From CAZCWM01 sp964622625 (GTDB lineage: Bacteria > Planctomycetota > Phycisphaerae > Phycisphaerales > Phycisphaeraceae), in the NCBI GenBank assembly GCA_964622625.1, contig CAZUUQ010000031.1, positions 1-30,635 on the forward strand: DNA of 30,635 bases. The letters are read 5' to 3'. Both the position numbers and the translations under genes were made by a program. Under the pieces are notes generated by a model. That model was not told the DNA's origin, did not search any database, and saw only the letters and a program-made list of their open reading frames with translations. Positions 15,567-23,816 of the stretch are shown piece by piece. How positions within the stretch are numbered: position 1 is the stretch's first letter; every line of letters starts with the position of its first letter.

Positions 15567-16375
15567 GGGGCGCGATCCTCGTCAGTCTGATCCGCATCAT
15601 CGCCGTCGCCATCGACAACGGTGTCCGCGGGAACAGCAGGGGTATCGGCCGGGGTATCAGCCGGGGCAGCCGGGGCAGTCGGGGCCGGCAGCATGAGATC
15701 GACGATGCGTTCGATCTGGCGATCGAGCCGGGCGTCGACAGCCCCCTGGCCGAAGCGCAGTTCGCAGCCGCCGCGGATGACGTCCGCCTCTTCGCGCAGG
15801 CGGATGGTGGTCAGATGGGGAAATTCCTCGAGCAGTTGCGGCACGGCTTCTTCGAGCGCGGGGCGATCGTCGGGGTGGATCAGCACGGTCACTTCCAGCG
15901 GCTGAAGCACGTGTTCGAGGGCGGCGGCGACCTGGTCGACGATGACGGTGGGATCGACCTGGATGACGCGGTGGACGATGCGTTCGGCGAACTGCAGGGC
16001 GAAATCAACGACCGCCTCGCGGGACTGGGCTTCCAGCTCGTCGCGCATTGATTGCCACTGGGCCGCCAGATCACGCCACGCCTGCTGCACGTCCTGCAAC
16101 TGCTGCTGCATCTGGGTGAATGCCTCGTTTCGGCCCTGCCGGCGGCCTTCATCGAGACCCTGCTGGAGGCCTTCGGCGTGCCCCTGCTCGCGGGCGTGTT
16201 CATGGGCCGCGGCCGCCAGTTGCTCGGCCTCCTGCCGGGCCTCGGCGATGATGCGGTCGGCGCGCTGCCGGGCGGCGGCGACGATGCGTTCGCCCTGCCG
16301 CGCCAGATCGCCCAGATCGAGCACCACCGCTTCGCGCAGCAGCGGCGCGGCCGAGTTGTTCTTGAGCACGGGCAT
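15563..16375 (-). CDS. fliH: FliH-like regulator of the export ATPase
   Basis: FliH is the peripheral stalk of the export ATPase, binding FliI and docking it on the C-ring. The 270-residue product has a short N-terminus and a long charged helical stretch (about 25-115, with EAEQLAAAAHEHAREQGHAEGLQQGLDEGRRQG giving the GxxxG-like spaced glycines common in FliH). A FliH/VATPase-E-like domain follows (about 115-230: VDFALQFAERIVHRVIQVDPTVI, then RLREEADVIRGGCELRFGQGAVDARLDRQIERIVDLM). The tail is a low-complexity PADTPADTPAVPADT repeat and an acidic end. The ATG at 16375 has AAAGGAA upstream. It lies between fliG and fliI, the standard position. Confidence 0.93.
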   Translation of the reverse strand: MPVLKNNSAAPLLREAVVLDLGDLARQGERIVAAARQRADRIIAEARQEAEQLAAAAHEHAREQGHAEGLQQGLDEGRRQGRNEAFTQMQQQLQDVQQAWRDLAAQWQSMRDELEAQSREAVVDFALQFAERIVHRVIQVDPTVIVDQVAAALEHVLQPLEVTVLIHPDDRPALEEAVPQLLEEFPHLTTIRLREEADVIRGGCELRFGQGAVDARLDRQIERIVDLMLPAPTAPAAPADTPADTPAVPADTVVDGDGDDADQTDEDRAP

Positions 16376-16428
16376 GCGGGGTCGGTTCCTTTACTCACGT
16401 GACGCGGGTCGGCCGCGACATGCGGCGA

Positions 16429-17499
16429 CTAAACGATCAAATCCTTGTCGCCGCCGCGGCCCTGGATGATGATTTCGCCGGCATCCTCCAGGCGGCGGAC
16501 GACGTCGACAATGCGCTGCTGGGCGTTCTCCACGTCGCTGAGGCGCACCGGACCCATGTACTCCATGTCCTCCTGGATCATGGTGGCGGCCCGCTCGGAC
16601 ATGTTGCGGAAAATCTTCTCCTTGAGTTCCTCGCTGGCGCTCTTGAGGGCCAGGGCCAGCTCCTCGTTGTCGATCTCCTTGAGGACGACCTGGATGCCCT
16701 TGTCGTCGACCAGCAGGATGTCCTCGAAGACGAACATGAGGCGGCGGATTTCCTCGACCAGGTCGGGGTCTTCGGCTTCGAGGCCCTCCATGATGGCCTT
16801 CTCGGTGGAGCGGTCGACGAGGTTGAGCATTTCGGCGACGGTCTCGACGCCGCCGAGCTTCTCGAAGTTCTGGTTGAGCATGTTGGCCAGGCGGGCTTCG
16901 AGGCCCTTTTCGACTTCGGAGACGACTTCGGGGTTGGTGCGCTCCATGTTGGCCACGCGCTTGACGACCTCGACCTGTTTGGGACCGGCCAGGCCGCCGA
17001 GGATTTCCGAGGCTTTGTGATACGGCAGGTGGCTGACGATCAGGGCGATGGTCTGCGGGTGTTCGTCCTGGATGAAGGTCAGCAGGTTCTGGCTTTCGGC
17101 TTTCTGCAGGAAGGAGAAGGGCGTGCGGCGGACCTGCTGGGAGATCTGCTGGGCGATGCGGTCGGCGGTCTTGGGATCGAGGCTGGCCGTCAGCAGCGCG
17201 CGGGCGTAATCCATGCCGCCTTCGTTGGCCCAGCTCTGGGCCAGAGCCATGTGGTAGAACTCATTGAGCACGCGTTCGAGGTGGTCGCGCGGGACCGAAC
17301 CGAGCGAGGCGATCTCGCGGGTGACCTCCTCGATATGCTTGTCCTCCATCTGCTTGAGCAGCAGCGAGGCGGCCTCACGGTCGAGGGCCAGCAGGAGGAT
17401 GGCGGCCTTGCGCGGGCCGGGGATGGCCGGACCGAGATCGCCAGCCTCCTGGGCGTCGTTGTTGTCCTTGATGTCGGGCGCTGCGGTTTTCGCGGCCAT
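16429..17499 (-). CDS. fliG: FliG, flagellar motor switch protein
   Basis: FliG joins the MS ring to the C-ring and takes torque from MotA. The 356-residue product has the three expected parts. The N-terminal domain binds FliF (GPRKAAILLLALDREAASLLLKQM). The middle domain contains the EHPQTIALIVSHLP motif (about residues 148-161). The C-terminal torque domain contains MFVFEDILLVDDKGIQVVLKEID and SEELKEKIFRNMSERAATMIQEDMEYMGPVRLSDVENAQQRIVDVVRRLEDAGEI, including the conserved charged residues. Length is normal. The spacing to fliF is 51 bp. No obvious ribosome site precedes the ATG. Confidence 0.98.
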   Translation of the reverse strand: MAAKTAAPDIKDNNDAQEAGDLGPAIPGPRKAAILLLALDREAASLLLKQMEDKHIEEVTREIASLGSVPRDHLERVLNEFYHMALAQSWANEGGMDYARALLTASLDPKTADRIAQQISQQVRRTPFSFLQKAESQNLLTFIQDEHPQTIALIVSHLPYHKASEILGGLAGPKQVEVVKRVANMERTNPEVVSEVEKGLEARLANMLNQNFEKLGGVETVAEMLNLVDRSTEKAIMEGLEAEDPDLVEEIRRLMFVFEDILLVDDKGIQVVLKEIDNEELALALKSASEELKEKIFRNMSERAATMIQEDMEYMGPVRLSDVENAQQRIVDVVRRLEDAGEIIIQGRGGDKDLIV

Positions 17500-17550
17500 G
17501 CTCGTGCTCGACTGATGCTTGCCCGGGGCGGCTGCGCCGCCGGGGCGTGG

Positions 17551-19182
17551 CTACTCTTCGGTGTTGACCCAGCGGCCGAGAATGGTCGCGGCCTCGATGG
17601 GGTTGGCGCGAACCATCTCGCCGATCTGTTCAGCGATGCGGCGGCGCTTGAGTTCATCGTCGTCCAGTTCGACGCCGTCCATTGTGGCTTCGGTGGCCTC
17701 GGCTTCGCCGACCAGATCGTCGTCATCGGTGGGCAGGGCCGGGGGCACGCCGGCGAGTTCCTCGGCCGAAGGCATGGGCGGCTGCTGCGTGGCTTTGCGG
17801 ACCATGCTGAACATGATCGCCAGGCTCGCCAGCGCCAGCACCGCGAGACCGGCCGGCCTGGCCCAGCTTGAGGCCACGAACTGCTGCACCACGCCCGCGG
17901 GCGCAGCCGTGCCGGCGATCGCCAGGGCCGCGCCGTCAAGAATCATGTGCACCGCGACCTGGCCGGCATCCTCAGAAGCGATCAGCGGCTGGACCTGATT
18001 GCGCACCTGAGCGAGCTGGGCATCAACGATGGGCGCAAGGGCGGCGTCATCCGGCTCGGTATCGGCTGTCGCGTTGGACTGGCGCCAGACGTTGACAAAG
18101 TAGCTTCGCGGCACATTCACCGTCACGTGGACCTGCCGCGGCATGTGCCCGGTGCGGCGGATGAAGCTGCGCTGCGTGAGGTTCTTGTCGCCGAACTCGT
18201 TCTCGGTCATGCTGAAGGTGTCGGTGGCCACATCCCCCCCGCCGCCGAGGATGTCGCCGCCGGTGTTCGATCGCACGCCCGGCTCGCCGGCGTCGCGGAC
18301 GTTGCGCGTCTGCCGTTCCTCGCTGACCTCGCGGCGCAGCGGCTCGGCTTGCTCATAGGCGAAAGTCTGCGTTTCCTCGCTGCGCGTCGCATCCACGTTG
18401 ACATTGACCGCGACGATCACGTCGGGAATGTAGCTGAGCACGGTGCGGATCTTCTGCGTGTAGTCGCGCTCCAGGGCCCGGACCAGCTCGATGGTCTCGG
18501 TGGGGATCAGGTCGTCATCGGCCGGGACGGTGTAGGTGCGGCCGCGGCTGTCGACGATGCGCACGTCCTGCGGCTGAAGCTCGGCGATGGCGCCGCTGAC
18601 CCAGTTGGCGATGGCGCGGACCAGGTTCTTGTCGACCGCGCGGTCGCCCTGCATGAAAATGGTCACTGACGCGCTGGGGCGGCGGTAAGTCTGGGCGAAG
18701 CCCAGGTCGCGGGGCAGATCGAGCATGACGTGGGCGGCGCGGATGTTGTCGAAGCGGGTGATGACCTGGGCGAGGAAGCGCTGCTTGGCCTGGAGCAGGG
18801 CCTGGGCGTTCTGCGCATTGCTGGTCCAGGCGCTCTGGCGTTCGAGCAGTTCGTCGAAGATGCGCGCCGGGTCGTCACCCAGCAGGTCGTACTGGGCCAG
18901 GACGGCGAAGGCGTCGCTGCGGCGCGCTTCGGGCACGAGAATCTGCATACCCTCGGCCCGGGCGTTGATGCCCTGGGCCTGCAGGCGGGAAATGACCTCG
19001 GCCTGCTGGCCGGCATCGGCGCGGCTGATGGGCACGAAGCTCGACGAGCCGGCGTACTGCAGCAGGATCCCCAGCACAAACACCAGCAGCACGACAACGA
19101 GAAACACCACGGCCATCTGCGTGGCGGTGAGCTGGCGGATGTGAATCTGGATCTGCGTCCAGTAGCGTCGGAGGAACTGCAT
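17551..19182 (-). CDS. fliF: FliF, flagellar MS-ring protein
   Basis: FliF builds the membrane MS ring, the base for the C-ring and export gate. The 543-residue product has a first membrane helix at about 24-44 and ring-building domains with FVPISRADAGQQAEVISRLQAQGINARAEG and a YDLLGDDPARIFDELLERQ stretch. SASVTIFMQGDRAVDKNLVRAIANWVSGAIAELQPQDVRIVDSRG is the conserved second ring domain. A second membrane helix lies at about 440-460. The C-terminus carries the FliG-binding tail (RRRIAEQIGEMVRANPIEAATILGRWVNTEE). The ATG at 19182 has GGAGG seven bases upstream. Length is within the family range. It sits 59 bp after fliE. Confidence 0.98.
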   Translation of the reverse strand: MQFLRRYWTQIQIHIRQLTATQMAVVFLVVVLLVFVLGILLQYAGSSSFVPISRADAGQQAEVISRLQAQGINARAEGMQILVPEARRSDAFAVLAQYDLLGDDPARIFDELLERQSAWTSNAQNAQALLQAKQRFLAQVITRFDNIRAAHVMLDLPRDLGFAQTYRRPSASVTIFMQGDRAVDKNLVRAIANWVSGAIAELQPQDVRIVDSRGRTYTVPADDDLIPTETIELVRALERDYTQKIRTVLSYIPDVIVAVNVNVDATRSEETQTFAYEQAEPLRREVSEERQTRNVRDAGEPGVRSNTGGDILGGGGDVATDTFSMTENEFGDKNLTQRSFIRRTGHMPRQVHVTVNVPRSYFVNVWRQSNATADTEPDDAALAPIVDAQLAQVRNQVQPLIASEDAGQVAVHMILDGAALAIAGTAAPAGVVQQFVASSWARPAGLAVLALASLAIMFSMVRKATQQPPMPSAEELAGVPPALPTDDDDLVGEAEATEATMDGVELDDDELKRRRIAEQIGEMVRANPIEAATILGRWVNTEE

Positions 19183-19241
19183 CGCTCGGCCTCCATGCCA
19201 TGCGACGTTGACGTGGGCGCATCAGCGCCTCGTTGCGGCCC

Positions 19242-19559
19242 TTATACGCGCATCTGCTTGATCTCGTCGTATGCCTCGACCATCTTGTTGCGCACCTGCA
19301 TCAGCATCTGGAACGCCAGGTCGGCCTTCCGCGTGGCCTGGGCGACGTTGGCCACGTCGTCGCGTCGGCCGGCCTGCAGGTCTTCGATCGCCTTCTCCGC
19401 ATCCTGCTGAAGACGGTTGACCTGCTCGATGTTCCGCATCAGCACATCTTTGAAGCTGGGGCCGCCCGCCGCACCGGGGCCGCCGGGGCCTTGGGGCGCC
19501 TGCGGCCGGGTCGCGCCCGCTGCGCCTGTTGTGCCAATGAGTCCAAGAGGATCGGCCAT
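19242..19559 (-). CDS. fliE: FliE, MS ring-rod junction protein
   Basis: FliE links the MS ring to the rod and is the first exported subunit. The 105-residue product has a Gly/Pro/Ala-rich N-terminus and then the FliE core: SFKDVLMRNIEQVNRLQQDAEKAIEDLQAGRRDDVANVAQATRKADLAFQMLMQVRNKMVEAYDEIKQMRV. The final residues, QVRNKMVEAYDEIKQMRV, closely match the canonical FliE C-terminus, and length is normal (about 100). The ATG at 19559 has GAGGTGA upstream. Its place after flgC and before fliF matches the common flgB-flgC-fliE-fliF order. The spacer between flgC and fliE is 88 bp with nothing recognised in it. Confidence 0.97.
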   Translation of the reverse strand: MADPLGLIGTTGAAGATRPQAPQGPGGPGAAGGPSFKDVLMRNIEQVNRLQQDAEKAIEDLQAGRRDDVANVAQATRKADLAFQMLMQVRNKMVEAYDEIKQMRV

Positions 19560-19647
19560 CGTTCACCTCGTGCCGGCCCGCGCCGGCGTCGTCGTCATCT
19601 CATCCTACCGCATGAACAGACGCACAAAGTTTTCCCCAAACCGCCAA

Positions 19648-20052
19648 CTAAGCCAGAAGCCGCAACGACGACTGGATCATCGACTTCGTCGCCTCGGCCG
19701 CGGTGATGTTCGCTTCATAGGCGCGGGCCGCTTCGAGCGCGTTGATCAGCTCGTTGGCCGGCTCGATGTTCGGATACGCGACATAGCCGTCCGCGTCGGC
19801 GAACTTGTGGCCGGGATCGAAGACCTTGCGCAGCGGGCCGCGGTCGAACTCGATCTCCTTGACGTGCACGCCCAGGCGGCTGCCCGTGGACGGATCGCCG
19901 GCGGCGAAGATCGGGATGCGGCGGCGGTACGGCGCATAGCTGCCGTCGGACCCTTCGATCGCGTTCTGGTTGGCGATGTTGGCGTTGATCGTGTTGAGCC
20001 GCACACGCTGCGCCACCAGGGCCGAGGTCGAGATGTCCAGTGCGCCGAACAT
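19648..20052 (-). CDS. flgC: FlgC, flagellar proximal rod protein
   Basis: FlgC is one of the proximal rod subunits. From the ATG at 20052 the product is 134 residues. It has the N-terminal rod signature FGALDISTSALVAQRVRLNTINANIANQNA and the C-terminal match PNIEPANELINALEAARAYEANITAAEATKSMIQSSLRLL, both typical of FlgC. A TTG four codons earlier (20064) is also open, but MFGALDIS is the more usual beginning. It lies 23 bp after flgB. Length is normal for the family. Confidence 0.97.
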   Translation of the reverse strand: MFGALDISTSALVAQRVRLNTINANIANQNAIEGSDGSYAPYRRRIPIFAAGDPSTGSRLGVHVKEIEFDRGPLRKVFDPGHKFADADGYVAYPNIEPANELINALEAARAYEANITAAEATKSMIQSSLRLLA

Positions 20053-20075
20053 GGGTTTACTCAATCATCGCCGGC

Positions 20076-20513
20076 TTACAGGCGGCCGCGGATCGCCAGC
20101 TCCAGCATGCCGTAGCGGCTGCGGAGAAAGTCATTGGTGACCTGAAACGTCAGCGTGTTTTCCGCGAGGGACTGCATCTGGCGTTCGAGGTCGCGGTTGT
20201 TCTGGTCGTGGAACAGGATGTTCTGGTTCGTCGCCCGTGGGCGCAGCTCCATGCGGTCGTCGTGAAAACGGACCGAGCGTGTGTCGCGGATATCCAGCCT
20301 GCCGGCCGTGGGCGTGGCGGTGCGGCGGCGGCGGTCGATGGCGCGGCCCAGTTCGTGTTGAAATTCCTTCGGGGCCAGGTCCGTCGGCCTGAAATAGGGC
20401 GTCGACAGGTTGGCCACGTTGTGGGCCAGAACCTTCTGACGGGCCTCGGTGTACTGCGAGACCCGCTCCAGCACCGGCATCGCGCCATTGTCGAACAGTC
20501 CAGCGATCATCAT
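20076..20513 (-). CDS. flgB: FlgB, flagellar proximal rod protein
   Basis: FlgB is the most membrane-proximal rod subunit. The 145-residue product carries the rod signature SQYTEARQKVLAHNVANLSTPYFRPTDLAPKEFQHEL near its start. The C-terminal helix (QNNRDLERQMQSLAENTLTFQVTNDFLRSRYGMLELAIRGRL) is typical of FlgB, including the ENTLTFQ-like stretch. Two consecutive ATGs (20513 and 20510) follow GGAAG. It is the first gene of the structural run and stands 34 nt downstream of the predicted start point of a sigma-54 promoter (20558-20573). Length is normal. Confidence 0.97.
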   Translation of the reverse strand: MMIAGLFDNGAMPVLERVSQYTEARQKVLAHNVANLSTPYFRPTDLAPKEFQHELGRAIDRRRRTATPTAGRLDIRDTRSVRFHDDRMELRPRATNQNILFHDQNNRDLERQMQSLAENTLTFQVTNDFLRSRYGMLELAIRGRL

Positions 20514-20557
20514 TCACTTCCAGGGTTCAGCCCCCGCGGGGCCACGACATTCGAGCC

Positions 20558-20573
20558 AGCAATCGCGATGCCT
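20558..20573 (-). promoter_or_regulatory. Sigma-54 (-24/-12) promoter upstream of flgB
   Basis: On the minus strand the site reads AGGCATCGCGATTGCT. It keeps the GG of the -24 element and the GC of the -12 element at the required spacing, and matches GGCA-N7-TTGC of the TGGCAC-N5-TTGC consensus. Transcription would start near 20547, about 34 nt before flgB, with GGAAG just before the ATG. It lies in the 168-bp spacer right after the gene for a sigma-54 activator, which makes it credible. Neither the RpoN gene nor activator binding sites were identified in the window. Confidence 0.72.
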
Positions 20574-20681
20574 TCGGCCGACGTCCGCTGCCTGCTCAAC
20601 AGGCGGCATCGCGGTGCGTGCGATACACCTGCACAACCCGCGATCGCGCAAGATTTGCGCGGCCCTGGTCGGGCATCGGAA

Positions 20682-22163
20682 TCACACGGTTTCAGCCACG
20701 AGGTTCTGCTCCTTCCACTTGCGGAGTTTGAGTCCCAGCGTCCGCAGGCCGATGCCCAGGGCGCGAGCGGTCTTCTGACGGTTGCCGCCGAAGCGATCGA
20801 GCGTGGCGATGATCTGCTCACGCTCAATCTGTTCCAGCGTGGCGACCCCGGCCAGCCCGGCTGGGCCGGCTGCCCCGACTGCCGCTGGCGCGGAAGCGTG
20901 CGTCGAGCCGGGGAATCCATGCATCGGATCGCGCGGGGCCGGCAGCGGCCGCAGCGAGACCGCATAACCCGTCGTCGCGCCCGCCCAGGTCGGCGTGCGC
21001 AGCCACGGGTCGATCAGGTCGGCTTCGATGGTCGCGCCCTTGCTCAGCACGCTGGCGCGCTCGCAGATGTTCTGCAATTCGCGGACGTTGCCCGGCCAGG
21101 GGTAGGCCCGCATCAGCTCGACGGCCGCAGGCGACAGGCGGCGCGGCTCACGGCCTTCGCGCAGGGCGGTCTGCATAAGAAAATGCTCGGCCAGCAGGGG
21201 CACGTCGTCGGCCCGGTCGCGCAGCGGCGGCAGGTGCAGCGGCAGAACGTTGAGGCGGAAGTACAGGTCCTGGCGGAACTGGCCCGCCGCCACCGAGGCC
21301 GACAGATCACGGTTGGTCGTCGCGATCACGCGCACGTCCACCTGCATCGTCAGACTCGACCCGACGCGCTCGAACTGGCCTTCCTGAAGCACGCGCAGCA
21401 GCTTGGCCTGCAGCGGCGGTTCGATTTCGCTGATCTCGTCGAGCAGCAGTGATCCGCCGTCGGCCAGCTCGAAACGGCCCTTGCGAAGCTGGTCGGCCCC
21501 GGTGAACGCGCCCTTCTCGTGGCCGAACAACTCGCTTTCCAGCAGGCTGGTGGACAGGGCGGCGCAGTTGACGCAGAGCATCGTGTGCTGGCGCCGCGGG
21601 CTGTGGGCGTGGAGCATCCGGGCGACGACTTCCTTGCCCGTGCCCGATTCGCCGGCGATCAGCACCGTGCCGTGGCTGTGGGCGATCTGCTGAATCTGCT
21701 GGGCCAGGCGGCGCATCACGGGCGTGCGGCCGATGAGCACCGGTTCGGTCTGGTCGGAGCGCCCCGACGCGCGCAGGGCCGCGTTCTCCTGCACCAGCCG
21801 CCGATGCTCCACCGCGCGGCGGATGACCATAACAAGCTGATCGCCCTCGAAAGGCTTCTGGATGAAGTCGAAGGCCCCCTGCTTCATCGCGTCCACGGCC
21901 GCATCGATCGTGCCGTAAGCGGTCATGAGCACGATGGGAAGCTGGTCGTCGGCCTGGCGCAGGCGGCTGAGCAGTTCCAGGCCGTCCATGGCCGGCATCT
22001 TCATGTCCGTGATGACGGCCGCGGGGCGATGGCGGGCCATGAGCTTGAGGGCGGCCTCGCCGTTGCCGGCCGTGACGATGGTGAAACCGGCCCGCTGGAG
22101 CGTGGCGGCGACGCTGTCGCGCATGATCTGCTTGTCGTCGACGACCAGAACCTTGCCGCTCAT
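20682..22163 (-). CDS. Sigma-54-dependent response regulator (FlrC/FleR/FlgR type)
   Basis: This NtrC-family activator has three domains. The receiver domain is at about 1-120, with the phosphoacceptor Asp at 53 (AVITDMKMPAMDG) and the conserved KPF near 103. The AAA+ domain has Walker A GESGTGKE at 171-178, GAFTGA at 218-223 for contact with sigma-54, and LLLDEI at 239-244. The C-terminal Fis-type helix-turn-helix (about 445-480) ends GNRQKTARALGIGLRTLGLKLRKWKE. All key residues are present. Its ATG overlaps the kinase stop (ATGA), so kinase and regulator are co-produced, and it is followed by a sigma-54 promoter and flgB. The likely role is activation of basal body and hook genes. FlrC, FleR and FlgR are functional analogues; the symbol is left blank because orthology is not provable here. 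Confidence 0.93.
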   Translation of the reverse strand: MSGKVLVVDDKQIMRDSVAATLQRAGFTIVTAGNGEAALKLMARHRPAAVITDMKMPAMDGLELLSRLRQADDQLPIVLMTAYGTIDAAVDAMKQGAFDFIQKPFEGDQLVMVIRRAVEHRRLVQENAALRASGRSDQTEPVLIGRTPVMRRLAQQIQQIAHSHGTVLIAGESGTGKEVVARMLHAHSPRRQHTMLCVNCAALSTSLLESELFGHEKGAFTGADQLRKGRFELADGGSLLLDEISEIEPPLQAKLLRVLQEGQFERVGSSLTMQVDVRVIATTNRDLSASVAAGQFRQDLYFRLNVLPLHLPPLRDRADDVPLLAEHFLMQTALREGREPRRLSPAAVELMRAYPWPGNVRELQNICERASVLSKGATIEADLIDPWLRTPTWAGATTGYAVSLRPLPAPRDPMHGFPGSTHASAPAAVGAAGPAGLAGVATLEQIEREQIIATLDRFGGNRQKTARALGIGLRTLGLKLRKWKEQNLVAETV

Positions 22164-23167
22164 ACGCTGCTCCCGAAGCTGAGAGCCATCGCCTTCGGCT
22201 CATCAGCGTGCTGTACGTCATGTTCTTGCGTCAACGCGGGCTGCTCCGTGACCAGCGCGGCCGGCAGCCAGAGTTCGAAGACCGCCCCGCCGCCGTCGTG
22301 ATCGCTCTCGTCATTGTGCACCGTGACGGTTCCGCCGTGGGCGTCGACGATGCGGTGCACAATGGCCAGGCCCAGGCCGGTGCCCGTGTGCCGCGTGGTG
22401 AAGAAGGGATTGAAAAGGCGGTCGATGTCGGCCTCGTCGATGCCCGGACCGTGGTCGCGGACGGTGAGCACAACCTGCTCGGCCTCGCGTCGCGCGGCGA
22501 GCATGAGACGACGTTGCGGCAAGACGACGCCGGGGCGGCCTTCTTCACCGGCCATGGCGTCCACGGCATTGCGGATCAGGTTGAGCATCGCCTGGTGCAG
22601 CAGGTCGGCGTCGCCGTCGATCATCATGCCCGCATGGTCCGCGGCCTCGTGCCACACGCGCACGCCGGCGGCATCGATGACGGGCTGATGGGCGGCGACC
22701 GCTCGCTCGAAAATGTCGGTCGGTGACAGCGGACGGCGGCGCGGCTTCAGTTCGCGGGCGAAGTGCAGCACGTCGCCGACGATGGCGTCGAGCGAGCGCA
22801 CAGCCTGGGCGATGTGGCCGGCCACCTGGCGGCTGTCGCTGTCGGCAGGCAGGTCTTCGAGCAGCATGCGCGCGTAGAGCTGGATGCCGCCGAGGGGATT
22901 GCGGATTTCGTGGGCGATGCCGGCCGCCATCTCGCCCAGGGCCGCCAGCCGCCGCGAACGCTGCAACTGGGCGTTGGCGCCGGCCAGTTCCTGCTGGAGG
23001 CGGTGCACCTCGGCCTGGAGCATTTCGTGGCTGTGCTGGAGCTTTTCCGTGACCTGGTTGTACGCGGTGATGATCTGAGACAGCTCGCTGAGCCGATCGG
23101 CGTCGCCCGCCCGGTCAACAGGCGTGCCAGCGGTCTGCACGGAGATGGATGCGTCGGTGCGGCTCAT
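22160..23167 (-). CDS. Soluble sensor histidine kinase paired with the flagellar regulator
   Basis: From the ATG at 23167 the product is 335 residues and has no membrane helix. An N-terminal coiled-coil (about 25-75, LQHSHEMLQAEVHRLQQELAGANAQLQRSRRLAALGEM) leads into the H-box AGIAHEIRNPLGG, with the phosphorylated His at about 86. The N-box (MLNLIRNAVDAMAGEEG), G1 (VRDHGPGIDEADIDRLFNPFFTTRHTGTGLGLAIV) and a full HATPase domain follow. It lacks PAS or other input domains, like FlgS/FlrB/FleS-type flagellar kinases that sense assembly state inside the cell. An upstream in-frame ATG (23215) would overlap flgN by 32 bp and adds non-conserved residues. It is 16 bp after flgN and overlaps the regulator. 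Confidence 0.9.
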   Translation of the reverse strand: MSRTDASISVQTAGTPVDRAGDADRLSELSQIITAYNQVTEKLQHSHEMLQAEVHRLQQELAGANAQLQRSRRLAALGEMAAGIAHEIRNPLGGIQLYARMLLEDLPADSDSRQVAGHIAQAVRSLDAIVGDVLHFARELKPRRRPLSPTDIFERAVAAHQPVIDAAGVRVWHEAADHAGMMIDGDADLLHQAMLNLIRNAVDAMAGEEGRPGVVLPQRRLMLAARREAEQVVLTVRDHGPGIDEADIDRLFNPFFTTRHTGTGLGLAIVHRIVDAHGGTVTVHNDESDHDGGGAVFELWLPAALVTEQPALTQEHDVQHADEPKAMALSFGSSV

Positions 23168-23183
23168 GGGTTCATCAAGGCAG

Positions 23184-23657
23184 TCATGCCTGTCGGTCGG
23201 TGCATCGCGCGCCATCGGCGGCGCGGGAGCCGTAGGCGCGCAGAGCGCCGGAAGCCTGCTGGATCCGGCCGGCCTGGACCATCAGTTGGCGCTGGCCCTG
23301 GCGCAGCAGATCGCTGTCGCGGGCATCGATGGTCGCGATCGTCTGCTGGTGGTCGCGCAGTTCGTCGAGCAGGCTGCCTATGACGCGCCGCTGGTCGTCG
23401 GGAAGCGCGGCCAGGAAGGGTTCCCATTGCCGGCGGTACGGTTCGACATCGGCGGCGAGCGACTGCAGGCGGCTGACCAGTTCGCCGCGGCGGCCCAGCA
23501 GTGAGAGCAGGTCGTCGGTCTTCGCCGCTTCGATCAGTTCGCGTTGCCGGCCGGCCAGGTCGATCAGATCCGCAAACAGATCGCGCTGCCGCGTGAGCAG
23601 CTCGATGAGCCGCGGCGGGGAGAGCTGGATTGCGTCCTGCGTGGCGACTTCGGTCAT
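23184..23657 (-). CDS. FlgN-like export chaperone for hook-filament junction proteins
   Basis: The 157-residue product is predicted to be almost wholly helical: LIELLTRQRDLFADLIDLAGRQRELIEAAKTDDLLSLLGRRGELVSRLQSLAADVEPYRRQWE. This layout (a helical hairpin with the repeated E-L-I-x-x-x-D-x-x-x-L-L pattern near the N-terminus) matches the FlgN family, which chaperones FlgK and FlgL. Length fits (140-160). GGGGGT stands six bases before the ATG. It heads the kinase/regulator operon, which is not the most common place for flgN but is in a flagellar context. Recognition rests on fold pattern and context because FlgN sequences vary greatly. A general coiled-coil protein is the alternative. Confidence 0.68.
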   Translation of the reverse strand: MTEVATQDAIQLSPPRLIELLTRQRDLFADLIDLAGRQRELIEAAKTDDLLSLLGRRGELVSRLQSLAADVEPYRRQWEPFLAALPDDQRRVIGSLLDELRDHQQTIATIDARDSDLLRQGQRQLMVQAGRIQQASGALRAYGSRAADGARCTDRQA

Positions 23658-23729
23658 CCATGACCCCCTTGCCAGGCTTGAGAAGGACTTCGCCGGGCCG
23701 CGCCTCCATGCGCGTAAAGCGAGTCCGCA

Positions 23730-23801
23730 CCTTTGTATCGGTCCGCGCGGCAGCTACGGCTTGAACCTTTTATCGGTCCCGGGACGGCGCCGGCGTTGAA
23801 C
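23730..23801 (-). promoter_or_regulatory. Two-copy 35-bp-period promoter-like motif upstream of flgN
   Basis: On the minus strand GTTCAA followed after 16 bases by GGACCGATAAAAGG (23801-23766) is repeated as GTTCAA, 16 bases, GGACCGATACAAAGG (23766-23730). The two copies are nearly exact and in direct orientation; their spacers differ in sequence but not in length. Constant spacing with variable filler suggests protein-binding or promoter boxes. ACCGATAA resembles the -10 of sigma-28 promoters (GCCGATAA), but the -35 part and its distance (18 instead of 15) do not fit well. The second copy ends about 72 bp before the flgN-like gene. Confidence 0.5.
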
Positions 23802-23816
23802 GTGATTCGCGCCGCG

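Noticed and set aside
16399..17871. 490-codon plus-strand frame opposite fliG and fliF
   Set aside because: Antisense to strongly conserved genes; Asp/Leu/Gly-rich low-information product.
23730..23779. Classical sigma-28 promoters for the CCGATA boxes
   Set aside because: The -10-like part fits, but no TAAA-type -35 stands at the 15-base distance. I kept it only as an unassigned promoter-like motif.
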